Source of the DNA: an uncultured Methanobrevibacter sp.
GTDB taxonomy: Archaea > Methanobacteriota > Methanobacteria > Methanobacteriales > Methanobacteriaceae
Length of the DNA stretch: 59,389 bases
Direction: 5' to 3'
Assembly (NCBI RefSeq): GCF_946184425.1
Contig: NZ_CAMHFP010000011.1
Location: 1-59,389, forward strand
Under the pieces are notes generated by a model, which did not search any database, was not told the origin of the DNA, and saw nothing but the letters and a program-made list of their open reading frames with translations. Positions 46,421-55,301 of this stretch are shown in pieces (positions within the stretch are counted from its first letter, which is position 1; the number at the start of each line of letters is the position of its first letter). A program made the translations under genes and the position numbers.

Positions 46421-47680
46421 TTGAAAAAATACTGCGATAAAGGTAAATATGCAGCCCCAAGATGGCTTGTTTATCCTGAACTTTCTGCCTGGACAATAGG
46501 ATGGAGAATGGGTTATGGTGAAAATTATGCTCTTAATGAGCCATGGTATGGTGATGAGTATGATGAACTGTTTCCGGAGCCTCAAAACTGGTTGTTTGAT
46601 CCTAGAAAATATGATATTCCACTTCCTCGTTTAGGATATCTTTGGGAGGATAAATTTGAGCCAAAATACTCTGAAATCGGTGATGATAAGGCAATCGTGA
46701 ATGATTTCATTGAATTGGCCGATGAAAAGGAATTCCGCCACAATACTTTTCGCCTGAAGTCAATCGAACATGCAATCCTCATGTGTGAATACGGATATTA
46801 TTATCAGGATACCAACTCTGACATTACTTATGAGGAGTTGAAAGAAGGTTTTGAAAAGCCTGAATTTAAAGGAAAGCTATGGGAAAAATTCAAATACACA
46901 GTTTGCCTGAATGCCTCATACTATCTGTTTATGCAGGATGAGGATTTAAAAAAGAAACTTCTAGAAACAGCAAACAAGTCCCTGGTCTATATGTCTGATA
47001 ATGAGTGGGGTGGTAAGACTAACCTGTTCGGATTTGCACTGATGGAGCTTAGGGATGAAATTCGCAGACTGTTCAAAAATGAGGATTTAATCGATTGGGA
47101 ATATACGGAATATCTGAAAAATAAGAATCCTTATGAGGATGATGAACCTCCACAAAGAAATTCTGAAGACCCTCAGTCACCTGAATATAAGGTAATCGAA
47201 TCGGTCCTTTTTGACTCACAAAAATATGTACGTGACGTAAATCTTGATGAAAAATTGGCTGAAAAATATGAAATCGGCCAGATTATAACCGAAAGGGCTT
47301 TTGTCGATGCATCCCCAAAAATAGGAGGCATGATGACTACCCACAGGTATCTGATAATATCTCAGTGGATGATGGATCTGTCAAGATTTGAGGAAGGCAC
47401 ATCATGGGGTTTGCACACCGTAAAATTGAACTCCAAATTCAAGGTCATTGATATCTATGAAATTGACGGAAAGACTCAGATTGTATTGGTTCATCTTCCG
47501 GACGGTTTTGAGTACCTATTTGAAAATACCATAAGTCTTGAAAAGAAATTTGTCAAAAAACTCAGGTCTGAATTCGCTAAGACTGTCAAAATGGATGTCA
47601 TTGATGATTTGGCAGATGATGAATGGCTTAAAAGATGCAAATTTCCGATCGGAATGGATGATGATGGCAATTTCTTTTAA
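46421..47680 (+). CDS. Large protein with NADAR-like domain
   Basis: 419 residues, no signal or membrane segment. Residues about 112-216 resemble NADAR/YbiA (DUF1768): a LKSIEHAILMCEYGYY segment where the family has its SxEHxYQ motif, then LLETANKSLVYMSDNEWGGK and NLFGFALMELRDEIRRL, matching the family's WG..NLLG..LMxVR end. NADAR proteins cleave N-glycosidic or ADP-ribose bonds and can reverse nucleic-acid ADP-ribosylation. The N-terminal 100 residues and a C-terminal domain (about 275-410) are unrecognised. TTG start with GGTGAT upstream. The assignment is motif-level only. Confidence 0.5.
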   Translation: MKKYCDKGKYAAPRWLVYPELSAWTIGWRMGYGENYALNEPWYGDEYDELFPEPQNWLFDPRKYDIPLPRLGYLWEDKFEPKYSEIGDDKAIVNDFIELADEKEFRHNTFRLKSIEHAILMCEYGYYYQDTNSDITYEELKEGFEKPEFKGKLWEKFKYTVCLNASYYLFMQDEDLKKKLLETANKSLVYMSDNEWGGKTNLFGFALMELRDEIRRLFKNEDLIDWEYTEYLKNKNPYEDDEPPQRNSEDPQSPEYKVIESVLFDSQKYVRDVNLDEKLAEKYEIGQIITERAFVDASPKIGGMMTTHRYLIISQWMMDLSRFEEGTSWGLHTVKLNSKFKVIDIYEIDGKTQIVLVHLPDGFEYLFENTISLEKKFVKKLRSEFAKTVKMDVIDDLADDEWLKRCKFPIGMDDDGNFF

Positions 47681-47694
47681 TTCATTAAAAAAGA

Positions 47695-47718
47695 AAAAAT
47701 TGGGAGTTTTTAAACTCC
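47695..47718 (-). terminator. Terminator of the minus-strand zinc-ribbon membrane gene
   Basis: GGAGTTT at 47703-47709 and AAACTCC at 47712-47718; on the minus strand the stem is followed by a T-rich run. Confidence 0.5.
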
Positions 47719-48579
47719 GCTTGCAGTTGAAATAGTTATATTTTCACTATATAATGGTGTTGTTGATTTTGCTGAATCGACTACCACTATTTCAGCTTTT
47801 ACAGGTTGCTTTTGATCAAAGTAATGTCCATTGAACTTGTATGTTTTTCCGCTGTCCGGATTCAGTTCATTCCAGGCAATTCCAGAGTAAAGAATTTTAT
47901 CCTGATTGTCATAGAAATTAACTGTCACTTCCAGATAATCGAAATTTGTACCTACATTGATATCTCCTGAAACTTCTCCACTGTAGTATCCGTAACCGTC
48001 ATCTTTAATGTCCTGTGTAATGTTTCCAATTGCTATTGAATTTTCAGCATTCATCTGGTGTAATGCTCCTCCGGCAATTAAAAATCCGAATATCAGCACA
48101 ACGGTTAAAATAGGAATAAGCCATAATTTTTTGTTGTGTGCATAATAACCCTTTAAAAAAAGTACTACAATTGCTGTTATAATGAATAATACTGTTGATA
48201 TTTCTCCAAATCTGGCAATGAACATAAAGATTAATGCACCGGTTGCAATAAATTCGACTGCAGCTATTAAAGGTTCATCAAATTTTTCCATTAATATGAT
48301 TCCAACTAGACCTCCTACGATACCGATTCCCATTGCGGTTAGAATGTTGTCCCAGCCCATCAGCATTGGAGTGCCCAATCCTTCAGCAACAGAAACAACA
48401 ATACCTATTATTGCAAGAATTAAAGGTAATTTTTTCAATTTTTCATTTTTGTTTTTGACCTCGGCGGCAGTTTCCTGATTTTCGTCTGTTGGATTTTCAT
48501 TTAGATTAAATCCGCAGGCGTCGCAGAATTCAGCTTTGTCGTCAAGTTCTTTTCCACATTTTCTACAATATTGAACCAT
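47710..48579 (-). CDS. Zinc-ribbon membrane protein with FxLYD-like domain
   Basis: 289 residues. N-terminal zinc ribbon CRKCG...CDACG (residues 5-22), a charged linker, then five or six membrane helices (about 50-180), and an extracytoplasmic C-terminal beta domain (about 195-285; YYSGEVSGDINVGTNFDYLEVTVNFYD) resembling FxLYD domains. The start codon is followed directly by the ribbon; GGAGGGAAAAA lies upstream. This architecture recurs in methanogen membrane proteins of unknown role. Confidence 0.7.
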   Translation of the reverse strand: MVQYCRKCGKELDDKAEFCDACGFNLNENPTDENQETAAEVKNKNEKLKKLPLILAIIGIVVSVAEGLGTPMLMGWDNILTAMGIGIVGGLVGIILMEKFDEPLIAAVEFIATGALIFMFIARFGEISTVLFIITAIVVLFLKGYYAHNKKLWLIPILTVVLIFGFLIAGGALHQMNAENSIAIGNITQDIKDDGYGYYSGEVSGDINVGTNFDYLEVTVNFYDNQDKILYSGIAWNELNPDSGKTYKFNGHYFDQKQPVKAEIVVVDSAKSTTPLYSENITISTASGV

Positions 48580-48847
48580 TTTTTCCCTCCGATTAATTAT
48601 TTGTATTATAATAACATATACTTTGTTATTAACTTAATTTAAAATAAAAACTAAGTTGTTATTATAATTTCATTGGCCTTTACTACGGATATTTGGTGAA
48701 AATTAAATGTAGGAATGCATTCATTTGTTGGTTTTGAATGAATTAATTGCATTTGAGGTTTGTGGCTTTATTTTTCATGACATAATTGATAACGATTAAA
48801 TATTGTGTTAAATATATATTCAATCAGTTATTAAAATTGGTGGTGTT

Positions 48848-49450
48848 ATGGAAAATAAAAATATTATAATTATCCTTCTGGTTGTTATAGTTATTCTTGT
48901 GGCGATGATTGGAATAACAGTATTGCACCCATTTGATACAAAGGAACCGACAAAAGTCAGAGTAATCAGCAACAAAACTTTGATTGAAGGGGAAAGTTTA
49001 TTGGTTAAACTGTCTGATTTGAACAACACTCCTATTTCAAAGCAGGTTTTAAATGTTACTATAACTAACAGTAAAGGCAAAGTTATCGTTGATGACGTTG
49101 TCAAGACAAATTCAAAAGGTTTAGCCAAACTTAATATGAATCTGAAGAAAGGTAATTACATTGTCAATGTCACATATGATGGAAATAACAACTACACAGG
49201 AAACAACACGACTCAAAAACTAACTGTGAAAGAGGAAGAAAAGGTTGTTGTGGAGGAAACACCGTCATCCACTTTTGATGCAACTTATGTTGAAAGGACT
49301 GAGAATGGTTTTAAGTATGGATACAAAGATGGAAGATATGGATTTTGGACTCCATCAGGGAATTTCATTGAGGATAAAAGCCGTGCATTGAGAGGCGAAG
49401 ATCCTGTTGAACCTTTCATGAGAGATGGGGATTTCTATTCTCAGCTGTAA
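48848..49450 (+). CDS. Membrane-anchored protein with Ig-like domain
   Basis: 200 residues. One N-terminal membrane helix (about 5-25), then an Ig-like/Big domain (about 37-130; IEGESLLVKLSDLNNTPISK, LNMNLKKGNYIVNVTYDG) as seen in the repeats of the large surface proteins, and a C-terminal Gly/Tyr-rich part (NGFKYGYKDGRYGFWTPSG). GGTGGTG precedes the ATG. The N-terminal 20 residues closely resemble those of the gene at 56539. Predicted extracytoplasmic, role unknown. Confidence 0.7.
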   Translation: MENKNIIIILLVVIVILVAMIGITVLHPFDTKEPTKVRVISNKTLIEGESLLVKLSDLNNTPISKQVLNVTITNSKGKVIVDDVVKTNSKGLAKLNMNLKKGNYIVNVTYDGNNNYTGNNTTQKLTVKEEEKVVVEETPSSTFDATYVERTENGFKYGYKDGRYGFWTPSGNFIEDKSRALRGEDPVEPFMRDGDFYSQL

Positions 49451-49512
49451 TTTTGAAGAATATGGAAAACTTGTAGTTTTATTGAATTCGTAATATGTAT
49501 GAGGCGATATAA

Positions 49513-49761
49513 ATGGGAATATGTCCTAGATGCGGGTCATGGGTTGATGAGGGAGAGCCATATTGTCCCGAATGCTGTTATGACGGCGACGATGGAAACG
49601 GTATTTCTGATACCGATTCAAATAAGATAGTAATAAACGGCTATGAATATGACATTGAAAATGTTGAAGATGCATTGGATGCGATGGGTCATGATTTGGA
49701 TGACCTAAAAATGGGATTTGTCGATGAATATGAGCTTGAAGAAATTCTTGATGACATGTGA
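49513..49761 (+). CDS. Small zinc-ribbon protein
   Basis: 82 residues: CPRC (4-7) and CPEC (18-21) make a zinc ribbon, followed by a very acidic C-terminus (GDDGNG...DALDAMGHDLDDLKMG...EILDDM). GAGGCGAT precedes the ATG. No function can be assigned. Confidence 0.7.
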   Translation: MGICPRCGSWVDEGEPYCPECCYDGDDGNGISDTDSNKIVINGYEYDIENVEDALDAMGHDLDDLKMGFVDEYELEEILDDM

Positions 49762-49864
49762 TTAGATGTTTAACTGCTGTTACTGGTAATTTGCATCAGG
49801 TTAAATGAAATATTAATGTTCTTTTAAGAAAATAATTTATATTCGCCAAATTATACTATTCATT

Positions 49865-50332
49865 ATGAAAGCAACTGAATTACTTGACGAAATCAGACAA
49901 AACCTTAAGGATTACCCTATAGAATATCTTAGAAATAAGGTTACTGATGACAGATATAAGGATCCTCTGACCAAAAAACTTGCCAAATACAATTCCGAGA
50001 CATGGGATGAAATATTTTCTTTGGATATCGATGAGGACTACGACATCAGGGATAGTGTGGTTGAAAACATAAAAAATGACATTGACTTTTATTTCGATAC
50101 ATATGCCGGAGGCGATGAGGAAACCAGGGAATTTACAAAATACATCTCCCTATACCTCGCATTGATGGCCAAAAGGCCTTTGCATCCTTTCGGTGACAAT
50201 CCTCAAAAAGATGAGGTCTTTTTTGAAAACGGCGAATACAAATGCAAAACCCGAATAATGAGTATCAGGGATGAAAACTCCCTGTGCAGATACTGTGTCT
50301 GCAAGAATGCAGGATATTCCTTTGGATTTTAG
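49865..50332 (+). CDS. DUF2115 family protein, copy 1
   Basis: 155 residues, cytoplasmic. The C-terminal half shows the DUF2115 signature: YISLYLALMAKRPLHPFG, then a three-cysteine cluster CRYCVCK near the end. No Shine-Dalgarno site upstream; a TATA-like TTTATATTC lies about 30 nt before the ATG, so the transcript may be leaderless. It is followed at once by a paralogue. DUF2115 occurs mainly in methanogens; the Cys cluster suggests metal binding. Function unknown. Confidence 0.8.
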   Translation: MKATELLDEIRQNLKDYPIEYLRNKVTDDRYKDPLTKKLAKYNSETWDEIFSLDIDEDYDIRDSVVENIKNDIDFYFDTYAGGDEETREFTKYISLYLALMAKRPLHPFGDNPQKDEVFFENGEYKCKTRIMSIRDENSLCRYCVCKNAGYSFGF

Positions 50333-50343
50333 GAGGTTTTCAG

Positions 50344-50889
50344 ATGTCTGGGGAATGCCTTGAAATGTTCAGTGACCTTTCAAAAATGATTTCGGATGAA
50401 AAATCCCTAACCGGAAATTCAGTCATTGGCATATTGAAGAGATATTCCTCTAAGATATCAGTTTTTGACATGATGGATTTCACATCTCAGGTGATTGAGG
50501 AGAACAGATACGTTCAGGAAGGATACAGGCAGGACAGCCAGAAGTCTTATATCGAAGCCTTTCTGCTGCGGGCAAAGGACATTTCAAATGATGTCGATGA
50601 TTATCCCGATTGTGTCAATAGAACGGATTTGGAAAAGGCGATTTCAACTTTGAAATCAAATCATGCAAAGTACGGCACTGACTCAAGGACATCTTTGATT
50701 TTTTATATTGCATCTCTTTATTCAACCTTTGTTTTAAAGGAGCCGATTCATCCTGTGGGCACTCTGTTTCCAGGATCTCTCAGGGTTGTAAATGAAAACG
50801 GCAGGTTTTCATGTCCTGTACGTGATGCCAATATAGATACACCAAATGCCGTGTGCAACATATGCCTTGCCGGGCAGCTGGATTTTTAG
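50344..50889 (+). CDS. DUF2115 family protein, copy 2
   Basis: 181 residues, longer than the upstream copy, with IASLYSTFVLKEPIHPVG, then FSCPVRDAN and CNIC near the C-terminus. The start is ATG 50344, preceded by AGGAGGT, whose first bases overlap the stop of copy 1; the longer frame from 50284 lies inside copy 1. The tandem pair is co-transcribed, so the products may form a heteromer (inference). Confidence 0.8.
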   Translation: MSGECLEMFSDLSKMISDEKSLTGNSVIGILKRYSSKISVFDMMDFTSQVIEENRYVQEGYRQDSQKSYIEAFLLRAKDISNDVDDYPDCVNRTDLEKAISTLKSNHAKYGTDSRTSLIFYIASLYSTFVLKEPIHPVGTLFPGSLRVVNENGRFSCPVRDANIDTPNAVCNICLAGQLDF

Positions 50890-51004
50890 GATTTCATTGC
50901 AGAGGCTATTTTTCTATCTTGGTAATGCAAATATATTGAAGAAATTTGGGAGTTGTTTTAAGGTTAATTGATGTTCATTTTTAATCAAAAGAGGGTTGGA
51001 TATT

Positions 51005-51370
51005 ATGAAAAGACAAAACAGGATTTTGATTGGACTGCTGGCGGTTTTTATTGTCGGCATGACTTTAGGTATTGCATTTGCAGAACCTGTTGATGCCAAA
51101 TCATTCAGAAGTTCAAACGGTTATACTTGGGAAATAAAGAACAGCACATGGGATGCCATGAAAAAGAATGCAAAAGAGAAATACAATCATATGAGGGAAA
51201 TCGGAAGCAGCATGCCAGGATATTCGAATAGTGTAAATGTCACTGTTGAAAAGAATGGCATCAAATATGAAGGCATAGCGATGGCCGTTCAAAATGACAA
51301 TCGTCTCAGATGTGAGGTTAGGGGTGCTCTTCCAAACGGAGAATACCTTACCGATGACTCAAAGACTTAA
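51005..51370 (+). CDS. Small secreted or membrane-anchored protein
   Basis: 121 residues. N-terminal hydrophobic segment (about 7-25), likely signal peptide ending near AFAEP. The exported part is basic and beta-rich (SNGYTWEIKNSTWDAMKKNAKEKY...VTVEKNGIKYEGIAMAV). The ATG at 51005 is preceded by GAGGGTT; TTG 50996 is less likely. Not recognised; small secreted proteins of this kind are common in Methanobrevibacter. Confidence 0.65.
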   Translation: MKRQNRILIGLLAVFIVGMTLGIAFAEPVDAKSFRSSNGYTWEIKNSTWDAMKKNAKEKYNHMREIGSSMPGYSNSVNVTVEKNGIKYEGIAMAVQNDNRLRCEVRGALPNGEYLTDDSKT

Positions 51371-51384
51371 TATTGCATTTGAAT

Positions 51385-51813
51385 TCAGTCAATCAGATTG
51401 TCAATTTTATCGAATAGTTCATGATAGTTTTCAAAAAGGGTTTTTAGTTCATCATCACTTTTTGACATAAAATCAATCTTGAGCTTTTCATCCTTTTTAG
51501 ATATTTTTGCCTGTTGTGTGCTTTTTTTGGATGAATCAAGAATCAGTGATTCGATTTCACGGTATGCATCTTCCATCAGGTTATATCTTCGGTTATGGTT
51601 TAAAAGGTCCATCGCATGAATTAGTCCATTGTCAGGCATGTCAAGGCAGGTTGAGAGTCTGATTTTGACTGTCATATAATATGGGGCCTCTATCTTGTCA
51701 CGGCGAAGCACGATTGTGATTTTTGTTATCACGTGATCGTCACTGCAGTTTTCATTAATGTATCTAATCAGCTGGAACTGCTTGATATTAGCATTGGTGT
51801 TCATGAAATTCAT
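51385..51813 (-). CDS. Hypothetical 142-residue protein
   Basis: No signal or membrane segment. N-terminal alpha/beta part (DHVITKITIVLRRDKIEAPYYMTVKIRL) and a charged, coiled-coil-like C-terminus (about 85-142). A second Met at residue 4 is an alternative start. No recognised domain. It runs convergently with the secreted-protein gene, 14 nt apart. Confidence 0.55.
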   Translation of the reverse strand: MNFMNTNANIKQFQLIRYINENCSDDHVITKITIVLRRDKIEAPYYMTVKIRLSTCLDMPDNGLIHAMDLLNHNRRYNLMEDAYREIESLILDSSKKSTQQAKISKKDEKLKIDFMSKSDDELKTLFENYHELFDKIDNLID

Positions 51814-51926
51814 GTTGATATATTGTTTTTTTAATGATTTAATTTTAATGATGTCTCTACTGGTGAGGTTGAGATATTTTTAAATATTCTGGTGCTGTTT
51901 TTTGAAGTAATTACATACTTTTAATG

Positions 51927-52820
51927 TTATAAGAGTCTTGCGATATTGAACTGTATTTCTGCATATCTGTCCAGATAACAAATGTATTCCGCCTTGCATT
52001 CATTTGAAATTCTGTCCTTCACATCGGATGCTTTTGAGGTAAGTTCAAATTTGGTATAATCCCTGTTTGCAACATAGCCTATTTTTTCATCCCATGCATA
52101 GACTGCAATCGCATCGCTGTCAAATTCGTTATCCGGTTCCCTGACAAGTCTTAAGGTCATGCCTGGTGTAAGATCTATATTAGTTTTATAGAAATTTCTT
52201 CCTGTAACTGTAATGAGTTCCTCTTTAGGATATCTTTTAACTGTTTTGAGATTTTTCTGATAGGTTTTTTCATAATTGATGTAAAATTCAATAGATTCTT
52301 TTAATTTGAAATATCTTTCAATCTTTTCCTTGCTGTTTTTCCAGGGATGTGAGGCTATGGCTTTTGTGCAGAGTTGCATTGCCTTTTCCAGTTTGGCCGA
52401 TCCGTCGGGTAATTTCTTTGACTCTTCAAACATCTGGTATGCCCAGCTATAAAGCATTCTTATCTTGTTGTCTTTAACAGTATTATTGGAGGATATCCTT
52501 AGAGATTCATCATAGCATCTTTCAGATTCCTCATATCTTTTTAGGGACTCTAGGATGATTGCTTTCCTGTTCCAGTCATTCGGATTCATATTATCCAAAT
52601 CCAGTGCCAGATTGATGTATTCGAGAGCTTCCTCTTCCTTATAATCCATATAAAGTTCCCATGCCTTTTTGGAATACAATCTCCTTTGGGTATCATTCTG
52701 ATTGATTGGGTTTTCATCGTCATCCTCTTCATCATCGTATCCATGACCCCAGTTTTGCGCATCCATCCATCCGTCGGTGGTTCCGTCAACAGGGTCTCCA
52801 ATTTTCCATTCTCTTCCCAT
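51927..52820 (-). CDS. TPR protein with C-terminal HIRAN domain
   Basis: 297 residues. A very acidic N-terminus (DDEEDDDENP), TPR-like helices (about 50-180; KKAWELYMDYKEEEALEYIN, NRKAIILESLKRYEESERCY), then HIRAN (about 201-290: ELITVTGRNFY...LRLVREPDNEFDSDAIAVY...KIGYVANRD). HIRAN binds DNA 3' ends or stalled forks in eukaryotic HLTF and occurs with helicases and nucleases. TPR-HIRAN fusion suggests an adaptor for DNA damage. The start is the ATG at 52820 (GGGGGAG upstream); the longer frame includes the ribosome binding site. Confidence 0.75.
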   Translation of the reverse strand: MGREWKIGDPVDGTTDGWMDAQNWGHGYDDEEDDDENPINQNDTQRRLYSKKAWELYMDYKEEEALEYINLALDLDNMNPNDWNRKAIILESLKRYEESERCYDESLRISSNNTVKDNKIRMLYSWAYQMFEESKKLPDGSAKLEKAMQLCTKAIASHPWKNSKEKIERYFKLKESIEFYINYEKTYQKNLKTVKRYPKEELITVTGRNFYKTNIDLTPGMTLRLVREPDNEFDSDAIAVYAWDEKIGYVANRDYTKFELTSKASDVKDRISNECKAEYICYLDRYAEIQFNIARLL

Positions 52821-52850
52821 TAAATCATCTCCCCCAGTAATCATTGCATT

Positions 52851-53066
52851 AGTCTTTTTTTAAAATGAAACAGATGCTCTGCATATGCTGTGTCTCATGG
52901 GAATTTGAGCTATTTGGACAGATCGGCAGGTTATCCGCTCCATTTTATTGTAATAATTATTTTGTTTTGATTGGATATAGTTTTTATCTTTTTGCTTAGA
53001 AATGGCGGAATTTCCATAATTGCCCAGGATGCGGTCAAGTGCTTTTTTCAAAAATTTTAAAAACAA
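52851..53066 (-). pseudogene. Possible frameshifted small gene upstream of the HIRAN gene
   Basis: A minus-strand frame from TTG 53066 (FLKFLKKALDRILGNYGN...NNYYNKMER) can be joined, by a shift near 52925, to a second frame reading CPNSSNSHETQHMQSICF that stops near 52851, just upstream of the HIRAN gene. The Cys/His pattern hints at a metal-binding end. Weak evidence. Confidence 0.25.
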
Positions 53067-53186
53067 ACAGATATAACATATTAATAAGCAAAAATCGCTG
53101 AAGGTTTAATTCCATCTAAATAGCGGTTTTAATGAACTTTTGCTGCTTTCAGTGTATGAAAGTTAAGACTTAATGGGGAATAGATT

Positions 53187-53480
53187 ATGATTACTGATGA
53201 GGAAAAGGCTAAAATTAAAGCGGAAATTGTTGAAAAGGTAAACTCAGTTCTGGAGAAAAACAACGAATCATTTAGAATGGATCAGGTAAATGTCCTAAAT
53301 AAAAATGAAAGCGTTAAATTCATGGGAAATTACAGGGTTTATGACAGGAAAAATTACGGTTCCGTTTCAGGTGAAATCAACAAATTCCTTAAGAAATACG
53401 GTGATGTTGAGATTAAATCTAAAAAAATCAGGGACAGCGGCATGAAATTCACTGCTGTCAGCTTTAATTTCGAGCTGTAA
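53187..53480 (+). CDS. Hypothetical 97-residue protein
   Basis: Basic, mixed helix and strand: an N-terminal helix (EEKAKIKAEIVEKVNSVLEK) and a beta-rich C-terminal half (SVKFMGNYRVYDRKNYGSVSG, KKYGDVEIKSKKI). No membrane segment. The upstream 366-nt gap to the divergent HIRAN gene holds only the frame noted on the minus strand. Not recognised. Confidence 0.55.
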   Translation: MITDEEKAKIKAEIVEKVNSVLEKNNESFRMDQVNVLNKNESVKFMGNYRVYDRKNYGSVSGEINKFLKKYGDVEIKSKKIRDSGMKFTAVSFNFEL

Positions 53481-54027
53481 CGATTTTGTAGTTAATATTC
53501 TAATGTTTTAAATGGAAGGTTGGCTGTTTAGCAATCTTTCATTTTCTGATTATCTTATTTTTTTCGAGCTGCTGCTCATATACTTCCTTAACTTGTTTAA
53601 TATTTCAACTTTTAGTTTGGATAATCAATAACTTTTTTAATTTTAAAGCGTTTTTGTGTATTCTCATGAAGTCACACTTCACTGTATTTTTTATAAAAAA
53701 ATTTGAAAAATTAACTATTGAAAAAATATAATGTGTTTAATCAAAAAATAGTTAAATGGTGTTGTTCTAGGGAATTTGTAGCTTGTTATTTTCTTTAGTT
53801 TTTGTTCAAATAACTAAAAAGTTATGGAAATAATGAAAAAGGCAATATGACTGCCAAACTAATGCCAGAAATCAATCCAAATCAGATATTGTTTTTGAGT
53901 TAGATAGACTTAAAGATGAAATTGATTTCATAGATATCGTTTTCATATTCAGCAATTGGATTTTGGAAAAAATTACTTTTACCATGACAGTCAAAATTAT
54001 ATTAAGTTAAAATTGGAGGTAATTTTC
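53481..54027. other. 547-nt AT-rich gap without a convincing gene
   Basis: TTAACTATT (53711-53719) and AATAGTTAA (53747-53755) are inverted but in T/A-rich sequence. A 150-nt open stretch before the ArsC-like gene (about 53850-54010, reading SDIVFELDRLKDEIDF) and a minus-strand fragment near 53570 could be gene remnants, but neither has a start. Confidence 0.3.
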
Positions 54028-54378
54028 ATGCTATTTGTACAGTATCCTAAATGTTCAACCTGCAGAAAGGCGAAAAACTGGTTGGAGGAACATGACATTG
54101 AATTTGAATCAAGACATATTGTAGAGGACAATCCGACAGCTGAAGAAATCGAACAATGGTGGAAAAAATCCGATTTGCCTTTGAAAAGATTTTTCAATAC
54201 CAGTGGTCAGGTCTATAGAAAATTGGGACTTAAGGATAAACTTCCGGACATGTCTGAAGCGGAACAGTTTGAAATATTGTCAACAGACGGAATGCTTGTT
54301 AAACGTCCTATTGTTGTCGGCGATGACTTTGTCCTTGTAGGATTCAAGATTAAGGAATGGGAAGAGAAACTGTTATGA
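54028..54378 (+). CDS. ArsC/Spx-family thioredoxin-like protein
   Basis: 116 residues. Thioredoxin-like fold of the arsenate reductase family with C9-x-x-C12 (YPKCSTCRKAKNWLEEH) and the RPIVVGDDFVLVGF block near the C-terminus. The CxxC form resembles Spx/YffB-like members rather than classical ArsC (single Cys), so a redox role is as likely as arsenate reduction. TTGGAGGT precedes ATG 54028; the frame upstream to 53956 has no ribosome binding site. Confidence 0.8.
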   Translation: MLFVQYPKCSTCRKAKNWLEEHDIEFESRHIVEDNPTAEEIEQWWKKSDLPLKRFFNTSGQVYRKLGLKDKLPDMSEAEQFEILSTDGMLVKRPIVVGDDFVLVGFKIKEWEEKLL

Positions 54379-54709
54379 TTCTATTTAATGGATAAAATAA
54401 CATTTTTTCTAAAAATTCCAGTTTAATTTTGAAATATCTAATTAATTTTCTTTTTTTGTTGGTAATGGCACATATTCATTCATTTTGCTGTTTTTCATGG
54501 ATATAGTCGGGAATGCCATTGTCTCTTATCGGGGTTTCACTCACTTTTTGTTCAATATTTTTTACATGAAAGGAAAAGCTTTCTAAAAAGCTTTATATGA
54601 GGATATTAATAAAAATCTTATCATAGGATTGCAGTCTCTTTGAAAATCATTATTAAAACGTGTTATTTTCAAAAGAGATGAATTCCTTAATTGATAAAGG
54701 GAGATTAAA
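54379..54709 (+). promoter_or_regulatory. Upstream region of secreted-protein gene with doubled palindrome
   Basis: No gene. The palindrome AAAGCTTT occurs twice, at 54575-54582 and 54587-54594, next to a TATA-like TTTATATGA. This arrangement could be an operator; support is weak. Confidence 0.3.
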
Positions 54710-55297
54710 ATGAATATTAAAAAAATATTGGCAATAACAATTATTGCATTGGCACTTTTCAGCTGTCTTGGTGCAGTCAGCGCAGGATGGTTTGACTTTT
54801 TAGGCGGAGACAAGCATCTTATTGCGGAAGATTCACAGGTCACAGTTCCGGGAAACTATACAGTCGATGACAAGGGGATTCTTGCATCCAGCGATACCAT
54901 AAACATGACCTTCTCAGTTTTTAAAAACTCAGATGACAAATTCGAAACAAAGTTCTTCAATGCAGTTAAAAGCGACGGAAAGAGTGCAGGATATGAAAAC
55001 ATCACAAACAAGACTGTAAACGGATACACCATCCATGAATTTGCAGCTAATCCTAAAAATCTCAAAAATCTGACTGCTGAAACACAAGTTGAAGGAAGCG
55101 ATGAGGCATGGATCACATTCCCTCCTGAAATCGCAGCACCTTTCGACAATCCTGTCGACCACTTCAGATCAGTCACATACCTTAAGGACGGAAAGGAAGT
55201 TAAATTAGTTATCTTCACTGGCAATGCAACTGTGGACCTGTACAGTTCCGAAATTAACGGAATAATTGACAGTATTGCTCCTGTTGAGAACAAATAG
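54710..55297 (+). CDS. Secreted protein of unknown function
   Basis: 195 residues. Signal peptide about 1-25 (ALALFSCLGAVSA), then a WFDFLGGDKH segment often seen at the start of small exported proteins of this genus, followed by a beta-rich domain (NMTFSVFKNSDDKFETKFF, VKLVIFTGNATVDLYSS). AAGGGAGAT precedes the ATG. Followed by a strong hairpin and T-run. Not recognised beyond that. Confidence 0.65.
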   Translation: MNIKKILAITIIALALFSCLGAVSAGWFDFLGGDKHLIAEDSQVTVPGNYTVDDKGILASSDTINMTFSVFKNSDDKFETKFFNAVKSDGKSAGYENITNKTVNGYTIHEFAANPKNLKNLTAETQVEGSDEAWITFPPEIAAPFDNPVDHFRSVTYLKDGKEVKLVIFTGNATVDLYSSEINGIIDSIAPVENK

Positions 55298-55301
55298 TTT
55301 T

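Noticed and set aside
53711-53755. 9-bp inverted repeat TTAACTATT/AATAGTTAA
   Set aside because: Arms are almost pure A/T in AT-rich sequence, so chance is likely.
54856-55293. 145-codon minus-strand frame opposite the secreted-protein gene
   Set aside because: The plus-strand frame has a signal peptide, ribosome binding site and terminator; the minus frame has none.
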